From Zea mays (taxonomy: Eukaryota > Streptophyta > Magnoliopsida > Poales > Poaceae), in the NCBI RefSeq assembly GCF_902167145.1, contig NC_050099.1:241626588-241690587 (forward strand): 64,000 nt of DNA, written 5' to 3'. This document shows, one piece after another, positions 10,192 to 21,934 of this stretch. The position numbers and the translations under genes were made by a program. The notes beneath the pieces are model-generated. The model did no database searches and was not told the DNA's origin. It worked only from the letters and a program-made list of their open reading frames with translations. Within the stretch, counting starts at the first letter, position 1. Each line of letters opens with the position of its first letter.

Positions 10192-12316
10192 TTAGGCTTG
10201 GGTTTTAGGTACCCAACTCTTGTTGGGTCCTACAAGGTTAGTAACAATGGCCTTAGGGACCCAAATGCAAGTTTTATCTCCCTTGCATTTTGCCCCTAAT
10301 TTCCTAGCAATCACTTTCTTATTCTTCCTACAAATTGCAAAAGAAGCATTGCAAGCTTGGTAAATTGTAGAAGGTTCATTACTTGGTTTTCTAGGTACAT
10401 GAACAACATTTCTCCTAGGCATATCTCTACCATGCACAAAGGAAGAACTTGAAGCAATCATGGCATTTGAATCATAAGCATTACAACTCCTATCATGATG
10501 AACATTTCTAGAAAATTTGCTATCATAAATAAATGCATGATTCTTTTGATTACTACTAGCCATAGGAGCCTTCCCTTTTTCCTTGTTAAAATGGGAGCTC
10601 TTTGGCTTGTTAAGTTCTTGGCTTCCCTTTGAAAGCCAAGACCATCCTTAATAGAGGGGTGTCTACCAATAGTGTAGGCATCCCTTGCAAATTTTAGTTT
10701 ATCAAAGCCATTCTTGCTAGTCTTAAGTTGGGCATTAAGACTAGCCACTTCATCATTTAATTTGGAAATGGAAATTAAGTGTTCACTACAAGCATCAACA
10801 TTAAAATCCTTACACCTACTGCAAATCACTACATGTTCTACACAAGAGCTTGATTTGTTAACTATTTCTAACTTAGTATTTAAATCATCATTAATACTCT
10901 TTAAGCTAGAAATAGATTTCATGGCATGTAGATAATTCACATAAAAGCATTTCATTTCTTTTAACTTCTAAAGCAAGAGAATTTTGCGCACTAACAAATT
11001 ATCATGCTCTTCATATAAAAGATCCTCTTGCTTCTCTAACAATCTATTTTTCTCATTCAAAGCATCAATTAATTCATTGATCTTATCAATTTTAGTTCTA
11101 TCTAAACCTTTGAATAAGCTTGCGTAGTCTACTTCATCATCACTAGACTCATCATCACTTGAAGAAGCATATGTAATAGTACTTCGAGTACTTACCTTCT
11201 TCTCCTTTGCCATGAGGCAGGTGTGACGCTCGTTGGGGAAGAGAGACGATTTGTTAAAGGCCGTGGCGGCGAGTCCTTCGTTGTCGGACGAAGAACAATC
11301 CGAGTCCCACTCTTTTCCAAGGTGTGCCTTGCCCTTAGCCTTATTGTAAACCTTCTTGTTCTCTCTCTTCCCATTATTTACTTGTTCCTGGTCACTATCA
11401 TTATCGAGACAGTTAGCAATAAAGTGACCAATCTTACCACACTTGAAGCAGGAGCGCTTTCCCTTCGTCTTGCTCTTGTTGGTATGCTCCTTGCGACCTT
11501 TGAGCGTCGTCTTGAAGCGCTTGATGATGAGGGCCATTTCATTCTCATTTAGCCTGGCCGCCTCAACTTGCGCCACCTTGCTAGGTAGCGTCTCCCTACT
11601 ACTTGTTGCTTTGAGAGCAACGGTTTGAGGCTCGTGGATCGGCATTGGGCCATTCAACGCCTCATCAACATATCTTGCCTCCTTGACCATCATTCGCCCG
11701 CTTACGAACTTTCCGAGTATTTCCTCGGGCGTCATCTTTATGTACCTAGGATTCTCACGAATAGAATTTACAAGATGAGGATCAAGGACAGTGAAGGACC
11801 TTAGCATAAGTCGGACGACGTCATGGTCCGTCCATCTCGTGCTCCCATAGCTCCTTATCTTGTTGACCAGGGTCTTGAGCCTATTGTATGTTTGAGTTGG
11901 CTCCTCTCCCCTGATCATTGCGAACCTTCCTAGTTCGCCTTCCACCAACTCCATCTTGGTGAGCATGGTGGCGTCGTTCCCCTCATGCGAGACCTTGAGG
12001 GTGTCCCAGATCTGCTTGGTGTTATCCAAGCCGCTCACCTTATTGTATTCTTCCCTGCACAAGGATGCTAAAAGAACAGTAGTAGCTTGTGCATTTTTAT
12101 GGATTTGTTCATTGATAAATATAGAATTATCCGAACTATCAAATTGCATTCCATTTTCTACTATCTCCCATATACTTGGATGAAGAGAGAACAACTAGCT
12201 ACGCATTTTGTGACTCCAAAATCCGTAGTCCTCTCCATCAAAGTGTGGAGGTATACCAAGTGGAATGGAAAGCAAATGAGCATTGGAACTATATGGAATA
12301 CGAGAATAATCGAATC
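10192..12316 (-). pseudogene. gag: Opie-like gag, N-terminus missing, frameshifted
   Basis: The protein is homologous to the intact Opie-like gag at 36403-38763. It contains the UBN2-type gag region (SLHPSIWEIVENGM onward) and a CCHC zinc knuckle CFKCGKIGHFIANC (around 11410-11455), then Lys/Ser/Asp-rich and coiled-coil parts. About 60-90 N-terminal residues are out of frame or lost at the fusion point near 12316. Two further frameshifts lie near 10990 and 10600. Gag forms the virus-like particle in the family; this copy is inactive. Confidence 0.88.
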
Positions 12317-14054
12317 TTGTAGTGCTTCCTCTACCCTGTGTAGCTCAATAGAGGAAACAAAAGAGTAATGCTCACAAAAATGTGCAACACGAGATCTAGT
12401 GGTTACCCCCTTATGAATGTCGCCGAGGATAGTGTCGACGGGGTGATCTCGTTGGATTGCTTGGTGTGACTCTTGGGTGTGGCGGTTTTGGTTCTTCATC
12501 CTCCTTGTCTTGATCATTTGCATCTCCCCCTTGATCATTGCCGTCATTATGAGGTGGCTCATCTCTTTGATCTTCTTCCTCATCAACTTGAGCCTCATCC
12601 TCATTTTGAGTTGGTGGAGATGCTTGCGTGGAGGAGGATGGTTGATCTTGTGCATTTGGAGGCTCTTCGGATTCCTTAGGACACACATCCCTAATAGACA
12701 TGTTCCTTAGCGCGATGCACGGAGCCTCTTCATCACCTATCTCATCAAGATCAACTTGCTCTACTTGAGAGCCGTTAGTCTCATCAAACACAACGTCACA
12801 AGAAACTTCAACTAGTCCTGAGGACTTGTTAAAGATTCTATATGCCCTTGTGTTTGAATCATATCCTAGTAAAAAGCCTTCTACAGTCTTAGGAGCAAAT
12901 TTAGATTTTCTACCTCTTTTAACAAGAATAAAGCATTTGCTACCAAAGACTCTAAAATATGAAATATTGGGCTTTTTACCGGTTAGGAGTTCATATGATG
13001 TCTTCTTGAGGATTCGGTGTAGATACAACCGGTTGATGGAGTAGCAGGCGGTGTTGACTGCCTCGGCCCAAAACCGATCCGAAGTCTTGTATTCATCAAG
13101 CATGGTTCTTGCCATGTCCAATAGAGTTCGATTCTTCCTCTCCACTACACCATTTTGTTGTGGCGTGTAGGGAGAAGAGAACTCATGCTTGATGCCCTCC
13201 TCCTCAAGGAAGCCTTCCATTTGAGAGTTCTTGAACTCCGTCCCGTTGTCGCTTCTAATTTTCTTGATCCTTAAGCCGAACTCATTTTGAGCCCGTCTCA
13301 AGAATCCTTTTAAGGTCTCTTGGGTATGAGATTTTTCCTGCAAAAAGAATACCCAAGTGAAGCGAGAATAATCATCCACAATAACTAGACAGTACTTACT
13401 CCCGCCGATGCTTATGTAAGCTAGCGGGCCGAATAGGTCCATGTGTAGGAGCTCCAGTGGCCTGTCAGTCGTCATGATGTTTTTGTGTGGATGATGAACA
13501 CCAACTTGCTTCCCTGCCTGACATGCGCTACAAATCTTGTCTTTCTCAAAATGAACATTTGTTAGTCCCAAAATGTGTTCTCCCTTTAGAAGTTTGTGAA
13601 GATTCTTCATTCCAACATGTGCTAGTCGGCGATGCCAGAGCCAGCCCATGTTAGTCTTAGCAATTAAGCAAGTGTCGAGTTCAGCTCTATCAAAATCTAC
13701 TAAGTATAGCTGACCCTCTAATACTCCCTTAAATGCTATTGAATCATCACTCCTTCTAAAGACAGTAACACCTACATCTGTGAAAAGACAGTTGTAGCCC
13801 ATTTTGCATAATTGAGATACGGAAAGCAAATTGTAATCTAAAGAATCTACAAGAAAAACATTGGAAATGGAATGGTCAGGTGATATAGCAATTTTACCCA
13901 ATCCTTTGACCAAACCTTGGTTTCCATCCCCGAATGTGATAGCTCGTTGGGGATCTTGGTTTTTCTCGTAGGAGGAGAACATTTTCTTCTCCCCTGTCAT
14001 GTGGTTTGTGCACCCGCTGTCGATTATCCAACTTGAGCCCCCGGATGCATAAAC
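12317..14054 (-). pseudogene. pol: Ji-like pol, protease and integrase part only
   Basis: An open frame of over 500 codons covers the protease, the pre-integrase zinc region, the integrase core ([34 protein letters not shown]) and the start of the acidic linker. One base is inserted near 12467 compared with the intact copy at 57193-60438, shifting the frame in [13 protein letters not shown]. The remainder continues in the other frame to EEALQDS and then fuses out of frame into Opie-like gag. Confidence 0.88.
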
Positions 14055-14067
14055 CTACAAAACAAGT

Positions 14068-16709
14068 TTAGTTCTTTGTTTTATGTACCCAAACTGTTTT
14101 GGGTCCTTTGGCATTAGATACAAGAACTTTGGGTACCCAAACACAAGTCTTTGATCCCTTGTGCTTGCCCCCAACAAACTTGGCAACTACCTTGCCGGAT
14201 TTGTTAGTTAAAACATAGGATGCATCAAAGGTTTTAAATGAAATGTTATGATTATTTGATGCACTAGGAGTTTTCTTCTTAGACAATTTAGCATGGGTTG
14301 ATTGCCTAGAGCTAGATGTCTCACCCTTATACATAAAAGCATGATTTGGGCCAGAGTGAGACTTCCTAGAATGAATTCTCCTAATTTTGCTCTCGGGATA
14401 ACCGACAGGGTACAAAATTTAACCCTCGTTATCTTGAGGCATGGGAGCCTTGCCCTTAACAAAATTAGATAATCTTTTAGGAGGGGCATTAAGTTTGACA
14501 TTGTCTCCCTTTTGGAAGCCAATGCCATCCTTTATGCCAGGGCGTCTCCCACTATAGAGCATGCTTCTAGCAAATTTAAACTTTTCATTTTCTAAGTCAT
14601 GCTCGGCAATTTTAGCATCCAATTTCGCTATATGATCATTTTGTTGTTTAATTAAAGCCATGTGATCATGAATAGCATCAATGTTAATATCTCTACATTT
14701 AGTACAAATGGAAGTATGTTAAATGGTGGATGTAGAGGGTTTGCAAGATTTTAATTCTACAACCTTAGCATGCAATATATCATTTTTACTTCTAAGGTCG
14801 GAAATGGAAGCATTGCAAACATCTAATTCTTTAGCCTTAGCAAGCAATTTTTCATTTTTAATCCTAAGGCTAGCAAGAGAAATGTTCAATTCTTCAATCT
14901 TAGCAAGCAAATCATCATTATCATTTCTAAGATTGGGAATTGAAGCATCACAAGCATTTGAATCAACCTTAGCAATTAAACTAGCATTCTCATTTCTAAG
15001 GTTGTCAATAATCTCATGGCAAGTGCTTAGCTCACTAGATAGTTTTTCACATTTTTCTACTTCTAAAGCATAAGCATTTTTAACCTTAACATGCTTCTTA
15101 TTTTCTTTAATAAGGATGTCCTCTTGGGTGTCCAAGAGATCATCCTTCTCATGAATAGCACTAATCAATTCATTTAATTTTTCTTTTTGTTGCATGTTTA
15201 GGTTCGCAAAAAGAATGCGTAAGTTATCCTCCTCATCGCTAGCATTATCCTCATCACTAGAGGTTTCATATTTAGTGGAGGATCTTGATTTTACCTTCTT
15301 CATTTTGCCGTCCTTTGCCATGAGGCACTTGTGGCCGACGTTGGGGAAGAGGAGTCCCTTGGTGACGGCGATGTTGGCGGCGTCCTCGTCGGAGGAGGAA
15401 TCAGTGGATCTCTCGTCGGAGTCCCACTCCCTACAAACATGGGCATCGCCGCCCTTCTTCTTGTAGTACCTCTTCTTCTCCTTTTTTCTCCCCTTCTTGT
15501 CGTCGCCCCTGTCACTATCACTAGATAATGGACATTTTGCAATAAAATGACCGGGCTTACCACATTTGTAGCACACTTTCTTAGAGCGGGGCTTGTAATC
15601 CTTCCCCCTCCTTTGCTTGAGGATTTGACGGAAGCTCTTGATGATGAGCGCCATCTCCTCATTGTTGAGCTTTGAGGCGTCGATTGGTTGTCTACTTGAT
15701 GTAGACTCCTCCTTCTTCTCCTCCGTCGCTTTGAATGCGACCGGTTGTGCTTCAGACGTGGAAGGGCCATCAAGCTCGTTGATCTTCTTTGAGCCTTTGA
15801 TAATCAATTCAAAGCTCACAAAATTCTCGATTACTTCCTCGGGAGTCATTAGTGTATATCTAGGATTGCCACGAATCAATTGAACTTGAGTAGGGTTAAG
15901 GAAAACAAGTGATCTAAGAATAACCTTAACCACTTTGTGGTCATCCCATTTTTTGCTCCCGAGGTTTCGCACTTGGTTTACCAAGGTTTTGAGACGGTTG
16001 TACCTATCTTGTGGCTCCTCCCTTGGCGAAGACGGAAGCGACCGAACTCCCCCTCGATCGTTTCCCGCTTGGTGATCTTGGTCACCTCGTCTCCTTCGTG
16101 CGCGGTCTTTAGCACGTCCCAAATCTCTTTAGCACTCTTCAACCCTTGCACCTTGTTATACTCCTCTCGACTTAGAGAGGCGAGGAGTATAGTTGTGGCT
16201 TGGGAGTTGAAGTGTTGGATTTGGGCTACTTCGTCCTCATCATAATCTTCATCCCCTACAGATGGTACCTGTACACCAAACTCAACAACATCCCATATAC
16301 TTTTGTGGAGTGAGGTTAGGTGATATCGCATCATATCACTCCACCTAGCATAATCTTCACCATCAAATATTGGTGGTTTGCCTAATGGGACGGAAAGTAA
16401 AGGCGTATGTTTAGGAATGCGAGGATAGCGTAGGGGGATCTTACTAAACTTCTTGCGCTCATGGCGCTTAGAAGTAATGGATGGCGCGTCGGAGCCGGAG
16501 GTGGAAGGTGATGAAGTATCGGTCTCATAGTAGACTACCTTCCTCATCTTCTTTTTCTTGTCGTCACTCCGATGCGACTTGTGGGAAGAGGATTTCTTCT
16601 CCTTCCCTTTCCCCTTGTTGCAGGGTTCTTCCGATGAAGTCTTCCCGTGACTTGTAGTGGGCTTGTCGCCGGTCTCCATCTCCCTCTTGGCGTGATCTCC
16701 CGACATCAC
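14068..16709 (-). pseudogene. gag: Ji-like gag with frameshift and stops
   Basis: It starts MMSGDHAKREMETG at 16709 and is homologous along its length to the intact 893-aa gag at 60452-63133. One C is missing from a C-run near 16019, shifting the frame at RLRQGEEPQ. In-frame stops lie at 14719 and at 14419 (a Tyr position). The zinc knuckle CYKCGKPGHFIAKC is preserved near 15530-15575. It ends with a VWVPKVLVSNAKGPK segment shared by all Ji-like copies. Confidence 0.88.
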
Positions 16710-16754
16710 TTCGAGCGGTTAGGATCTAATGAAGCACCGGGCTCTGATACCAAT

Positions 16755-18008
16755 TGAAAGTCGCCTAGAGGGGGGTGAATAGGGTGAATCTGAAATTTAC
16801 AAACTTAATCACAACTACAAGCCGGGTTAGCGTTAGAAATGTAAGCGAGTCCAAGAGAGGGCGTGATAACAAATCGCAAGCGAATAAAGAGTGAGACACA
16901 AGGATTTGTTTTACCGAGGTTCGGTTTTCGCAAACCTACTCCCCGTTGAGGTGGTCACAAAGACCGAGTCTCTTTCAACCCTTTCCCTCTCTCAAACGGT
17001 CCCTCGGACCGAGTGAGCTTCTCTTCTCAATCAATTGGGAACCAAACTTCCCGCAAGGACCACCACACAATTGGTGTCTCTTGCTTTGATTACAATTGAG
17101 ATGATCGCAAGAAAGAATGAGAAAAAGAAACAATCCAAGCGCAAGAGCTCAAATGAACACAACAAATCTCTCTCACTAATCACTAAAGCTTTGTGTGGAG
17201 TTGGGAGAGAATTTGATCTCTTTGGTGGGTCTTGTATTGAATGCTAGCTCTTGTAATGTAGTTGGAAGGTGGAAAACTTGGATCACTTGAATGTGGGGGT
17301 GGTTGGGGTATTTATAGCCCCAACCACCAAACTTGACCGTTGGTGGAGGCTGCTGTCGACGGGTGCACCGGACAGTCCGGTGCGCCTGCCACGTCACCTG
17401 GCCGTTGGGTTCCGACCGTTGGAGCTCTGTCTTGTGGGCCCGCCTGGCTGTCCGGTGTGCCACCCGCGCGTGCCCTGCTCCTCTGCGTGCGCAGGCGCGC
17501 ATTTAATGCGTTGCAGTTGACCGTTGCGCGCGAAGTAGTCGTTGCTCCGCCGTCACACCGGACAGTCCGGTGTGCACCAGACAGTCCGGTGACTCACCGG
17601 ACAGTCCGGTGAATTATAGCGGAGCGGATTCCCGAAGCTGGCGAGTTCAGAGTCGCTCTTCCTTGGAGCACCGGACACTATCCAGTGGTGCACCGGACAG
17701 TCCGGTGAATTATAGTGAAGCGCCTCTGAAAATTCCCGAAGGTGAGGAGTTCAGCTTGAAGTCCCCTGGTGCACCGGACACTGTCCGGTGGCACACCGGA
17801 CAGTCCGGTGCGCCAGACCAGGGCACACTTCGGTAATCCCTTGCTCTCTTTGTTTGAACCCTTTTTGGTCTTTTTATTGGCTTATTGTGAACCTTCGGCA
17901 CCTGTAGAACTTATAGACTGGAGCAAACTAGTTAGTCCAATTATTTGTGTTGGGCAATTCAACCACCAAAATCATTTAGGAAATAGGTGTAAGCATAACT
18001 CCCTTTCA
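16755..18008 (-). repeat. 5' LTR of the truncated Ji-like element, with adjacent primer-binding site
   Basis: The 1254-bp LTR runs from TGAAAGTCGCCTAGAGG to AACTCCCTTTCA. Palindromes CACCGGACAGTCCGGTG and variants lie at about 17365-17815. A TATA box sits in the loop of an inverted repeat (GGTGGTTGGGG / CCCCAACCACC) near 17305-17335. The tRNA-iMet type primer-binding site TGGTATCAGAGC (minus strand) lies at 16741-16752, two bases from the LTR. Confidence 0.9.
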
Positions 18009-19976
18009 GCTATAAAGGCAGGGAAAGAAGAGAAAGGCTGTCGCTTCGGCCACCACAGTTGTGCCGAAGGGCAAAAAAGTGAAGGTTCTGACCCACTGGC
18101 CGCGATATATTGAACCGGCCGTAGTGCCTGAATTCGGCGAGGAGACCTCTTCAACTACCGAGGCAAAACAAACTGCTTCCATCGTGCACAGCGCTGAAGA
18201 GCCGATTGTAGTGCCGAAGATGCTTACAGTCGGGCCAGTAGAAGCTAAGGATGATAAGGCCGAAGAGCCAAAGGTGGAAGAAACAGTGAAAATGCCAGAA
18301 ATTCTGAGCCCTCTTGCAGAGGCAAAACTGTCGAAGGTGCAAAAGGCTCCTGCCACAACTCCCAAGAGGAGGAGAATGGCCAGCGTGCTGGATGCTATAT
18401 TGGGGACCACAAAGGCCTTGAGCCACGTTCCTACTAAGAAAATTGCTGAAGCTGCCAAAGTCCAAGCCGAAGCTGAAGCTGGGCCTTCAGCGCCCATTGA
18501 GACGAAGGCTATCATGCCTGAGGACAAGGCTGATCAGCAAACTTCAGGTATTGGAATGGCAGAAAAAGCAAAATCACTTGCCCCTGAAGCTCCAGTCGAA
18601 GATGTTGATTACATTTTTCGACATGCTTCGGGAAAAAAATTATCCGAAGAAGAAGTCCTGGAAGCCAGACACTATGCCCAAAAATTAAAATATTCTAAGG
18701 GAGGCTTAGTGTTTAACGGCACTAATGAAGATGATTTCCTGTACTGTCTCCTGGACAACAAAGAAATATCCGTTTGCCGGGAGATAGCTAAAAGTATGGG
18801 ATTTCCGAAGCTTGAATAAGGCCTTTTGGTTATGTCGAAGGATGATCTTGCTGATAGCTTGGCGTACAACAGTATAAAGGTATAGAAGCTAACTTTGAAG
18901 TTGGGAATGAAGTATTTTATTTGTCATGCTCAATTCTTTCTTCCACTTTGCAGGCTTAATTCTTAGTGATGCCTTGAGGGCAGAAAAGAGCGCTGAAGAC
19001 GAAGGTTGTACAATAGCTCTTAACAACCTTCGTTCCGAGGTGATTGAGCTAAGGAATGAAGGTCTAGAGAAAGATAAGATTTTGATTTCATTGATAAATA
19101 AAATAAAAGAAGACGAAACTAAATACAATGCTCAGGCCGAAGCCCAAAAAACTGAGGTTGAAGACCTTCGGAGACAACTGGCCGAAGCTAATGAGAGGTG
19201 CGCACTCGCACAGGCTAACCAAGAGATCAGTGAATACTAGAAAAATATGCTAGAGAAAAATGTTGAAGAACTTCGTGAATCCAAGGAAAAGTGTTTTGAG
19301 AAATCTTTGGATTGCGTGAAGAAATTAAAAACTAGCTTCGCCAAAGTGGGCGCCTAGTCTTCTGAAGAAAATTTTATCTAGTGTGATCCCGAGGGCGTTG
19401 TTGAATGGATAAGTGGAGAAGCCAAAGCCTTTGAGGAAATATTGAATGATCGCAGGGATATTTGTGCGTTTTTCGGTGCTCGGGGAATCCCAACTATTCT
19501 GGAGAAGGTCGGGTGTGATCACGTTAAGGCTATGGCCCAGGCCGAAGCTGCCTTCTCCATAGACGACACGAAGGATCCTTCAGCCGAAGCAACTTTAATG
19601 GGCGGGAAGTTTTATAACGATGTCTGGGTGAACGGTGGCCGAGAGCTGGCCCACGAGATTATAAAAAAGAATGAAAAAGACACCCATGACGCCCGGGCAG
19701 AAGCAAAGCGAGCTGAAGAGGCTGCTGAATGCGGAAGGCGTGTAGGTATTGTTTTTTTAGCTTCAGTACTTGCTTTGTGGCTTCAAACTTATTAATTTAC
19801 CTACTTCAGATGAACTATCCCCGCCACCGGAGCCATACGATCCCCTAGCTGATCCAGAAATGAAGGAAGCACTGGATATTATAAGCATGGCGGACTCCAT
19901 TGTCGACGAAGTCATCGATAAACTTTTGAACGAAGTTGCAGAAAAAGTATTTAGAGAAGAATATATTTTATTGTAA
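18009..19976 (+). pseudogene. 3' exons of the antisense gene (coiled-coil protein) in the Ty3-type host
   Basis: The first exon piece encodes a Lys/Glu/Ala-rich protein (open from upstream of ATG 18061 to 18820), ending with SGKKLSEEEVLEARHYAQKL and DDFLYCLLDNKEISVCREIA; a TAA at 18818 interrupts it and the frame continues to 18879. A likely intron spans 18880-18953 (GT..CAG). The next exon codes a long coiled coil with heptads around LRRQLAEANERCALAQANQE, with stops near 19238 and 19355. A second likely intron ends at TTCAG 19809, followed by a last exon with LADPEMKEALDIISMADSIV and a stop at 19974. Exon 2 joins out of frame by one base. This matches the C-terminal architecture of the protein started at 4397; the middle is missing. 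No function is known to me. Confidence 0.6.
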
Positions 19977-21053
19977 TAATGTTTTGAAATACTTGATGTA
20001 TGAAACAATCGAATGAAGATTAGGCTTCTATTGTAACAAAACTATGTAACATTTGATGTATGTAACATTGAGTCGAATATGTAAATTGTTGTAATTTATT
20101 TCTTTACGAAGCGTGAAGCATACTCACATACCAGTTTTTGAGCCTTCGGCGAAAAAACACCTTCCCTTCTTTTCATGCTTCATAAAGAAAGAAACCCCTT
20201 CTAGGGCAGATCTGATAGAACTGTCACCCGAAGCTTGTTTCGTGCCTTAGCATATTTTCATTCAACGAAGTATTCCCAAAGATTTGCTTCGTGTTCGATT
20301 TTTCTGTTGATGCGGTATGATGTATGATGTGATGCTATGCTAAATGATGCGATGATATGATGCAATGATGTTTTAACACTCACACATACGCTCACGCCCA
20401 CACTGGTACTCTGAAGACTCTGCATCCCCTTAGGGACGTCTTTTGAGTCTAAGCTCTGCATCCCCTTAGAACGACTTTTGAGCTTCTTCACCTTCTATTT
20501 CGGTGGTATACGTTCTGCATCCCCTTAGGAACGACTTTTGAACTTCTTCGCCTTATATTTCGGCGGTATTTAGCTCTGCATTCCTTTTGGAACGACTTTT
20601 GAGCAGAAAACTTACACTGCGCTCCCTTAGGAACGACTTTGTGTGGCTTCGTCAATTTTGGCTCTGCATTCCCTTAGGAATGACTTTTGATTAGAAAACT
20701 TACGCTGCGCACCCTTAGAAACGACTTTTTGTAGCTTCGCAAATTTTGGCTCTACATTCCCTTAGGAATGACTTTTGAGCTTCGAAATCTACTTCGTACC
20801 TTTAAGAGTCGTCTTTCGAGCTTCATAAATTTATGAAGAAGATATATTTCATTCTGGTGTATGTAGAATTATTACAATAAGTTGAAACTGAGTTTTTCAT
20901 TACTTGTTTCTCATACAAAAAGTAAAATGGCATAAAAGATTAAAGTACTTCAGAAATAGGATATTCCTCAGTATATGTGCTTCGATTCTGGTACAATGTT
21001 GTTGACTGTACGAGCTTTGGATTCCTCCCTGAAGTTGCGTTGCTGTTGGGGGT
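19977..21053. other. Non-coding spacer with a repeated CCCTTAGGAACGACTTTTGAG motif region
   Basis: This stretch lies between the antisense gene and the gag end of the Ty3-type host. From about 20400 to 20825 a motif like CTTAGGAACGACTTTTGAG recurs at least eight times with uneven spacing (30-70 bp), alternating with GCTCTGCATTCCC and CTTCGCC-type phrases. It appears to belong to the host element. I see no ORF of interest. Confidence 0.5.
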
Positions 21054-21198
21054 ACTAGCACCCTTCTGGCTGTTGGCTTTGGGTATGAGCAAGTGGCAAT
21101 GGTGGTGGCGGTGGAAGCTGAGGCCAGGAAGCTTGTGAATGGCTTGCCGAAGCAACAGAAACTGCAGGTTGATTGCCCACATATTCTGGTATGTAGGG
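21054..21198 (-). pseudogene. gag: C-terminal end of the Ty3-type host gag
   Basis: When the solo LTR inserted at 21199 is removed, this frame joins 42713 with no gap: the protein reads from CYSP into YIPEYVGNQPAV, a Pro-rich segment PQLPPPPPLPLAHTQ, and a stop at 21054-21056. No protease or reverse transcriptase follows; the element passes directly into the repeat-rich spacer and the antisense gene. This indicates a gag-only, non-autonomous element. Confidence 0.65.
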
Positions 21199-21934
21199 TG
21201 AAGCGCCCCAGATCCTCTGGGACTCAAATGTGATACAATTACTAGTCCCAGGAGGCTAGTAAGCACATTTATACATCAGATAGTTCCAGATCTGCTTAAA
21301 CGAGACAAACCTATAAAGGTGGCGAACAACTTTAAGAGTTGGTCCACAGCTCAGGACATATCATCAGAGTGGGGCTGAAGCAGCCCGATATACGTAGCAA
21401 AGCAAATCAGCGGTCCAACAGCCACAGGCAAGGTTGGGAACAGTCGTAACTCTTACCTGATCTCCTTTTTTGAAAAACAACAAATAAGCAAGTGTGAGTA
21501 CAAACGTACTCAGCAGCCCACCTTCACCCGCGAAATGGGGAAATCAGATATAATGCATGGAATATGTGGAGCTCAGGGTATTTTGCAGAAACAACAATAT
21601 TTTATACAGGGTTGTTTTGTAAAACATTTTGTATTTTGCAAAGCGCATCCTCTCCCAAAGGAACAAGAAGTTTTTCAATATTAGAACAAAATCCCCTGGA
21701 CTAAACCATCCAGGTATCTCAGCAGTTTCCCACTGGTTTTCATTTTCAAAAACAGCTACTGGACTTCCCGTCCCCCATAGCTCACGGCTCAACCGCCGGA
21801 CCTTTTAAAAACCACTTTTCTCAAAAGCACCTTTTTTTTAAAACAAAACACTAATTGTCATACCACACCAGACTCGTCCATTCTAGTGGACACGGACTAT
21901 TCAAATAGGTTTGAACTTTGCGCAGAGCGGTACA
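21199..21934 (-). repeat. Tekay-like solo LTR copy B, left part
   Basis: It starts TGAAGCGCCCCAGATCC and is colinear with 758-1490 of copy A. It is preceded by TAGGG (21194-21198), which recurs at 42708-42712 after the other end, so copy B is an independent solo LTR in the gag of the Ty3-type host. It was later split at 21934/40066 by an Opie-like element with target duplication GTACA (21930-21934 and 40066-40070). Intact length would be about 3.37 kb. Confidence 0.88.

Larger units (their letters stand above)
4957..12316 (-). mobile_element. Opie-like Sirevirus, 3' part only, fused to a Ji-like element
   Basis: Read 5' to 3' on the minus strand, the block holds gag lacking its N-terminus, pol, a purine-tract region and a 3' LTR at 4957-6193. 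The 5' LTR, primer-binding site and gag start are missing: at about 12316 the sequence changes abruptly into the pol gene of a different (Ji-like) element in the same orientation. The left flank 4952-4956 (GTATG) should be one copy of its target duplication; the partner copy is not found to the right of the fused block, in agreement with loss of the 5' half. Reading frames carry many stops, so this is an old copy. Confidence 0.85.
12317..18008 (-). mobile_element. Ji-like Sirevirus, 5' part only, fused to the Opie-like element
   Basis: The block contains the 5' LTR (16755-18008), primer-binding site (16741-16752), gag and the first half of pol. Pol breaks off at the start of the reverse transcriptase domain (after EEALQDS, near 12320), where the Opie-like gag begins. 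Reverse transcriptase, RNase H and the 3' LTR are gone. The right flank 18009-18013 (GCTAT) should be its own target duplication and does not match GTATG at 4952, so the two halves come from two separate insertions rather than one mosaic element. Confidence 0.85.

Noticed and set aside
15300..15773. Arg/Ser-rich minus-strand ORF (also 30923-31318, 37398-37613)
   Set aside because: It is the shifted frame of gag around the zinc knuckle and acidic region; the true frame is conserved between copies.
4957..18008. Mosaic element made by template switching during reverse transcription
   Set aside because: Such an element would have two LTRs of one type and a matching target duplication. Here the LTRs are of different types and the flanks do not match.
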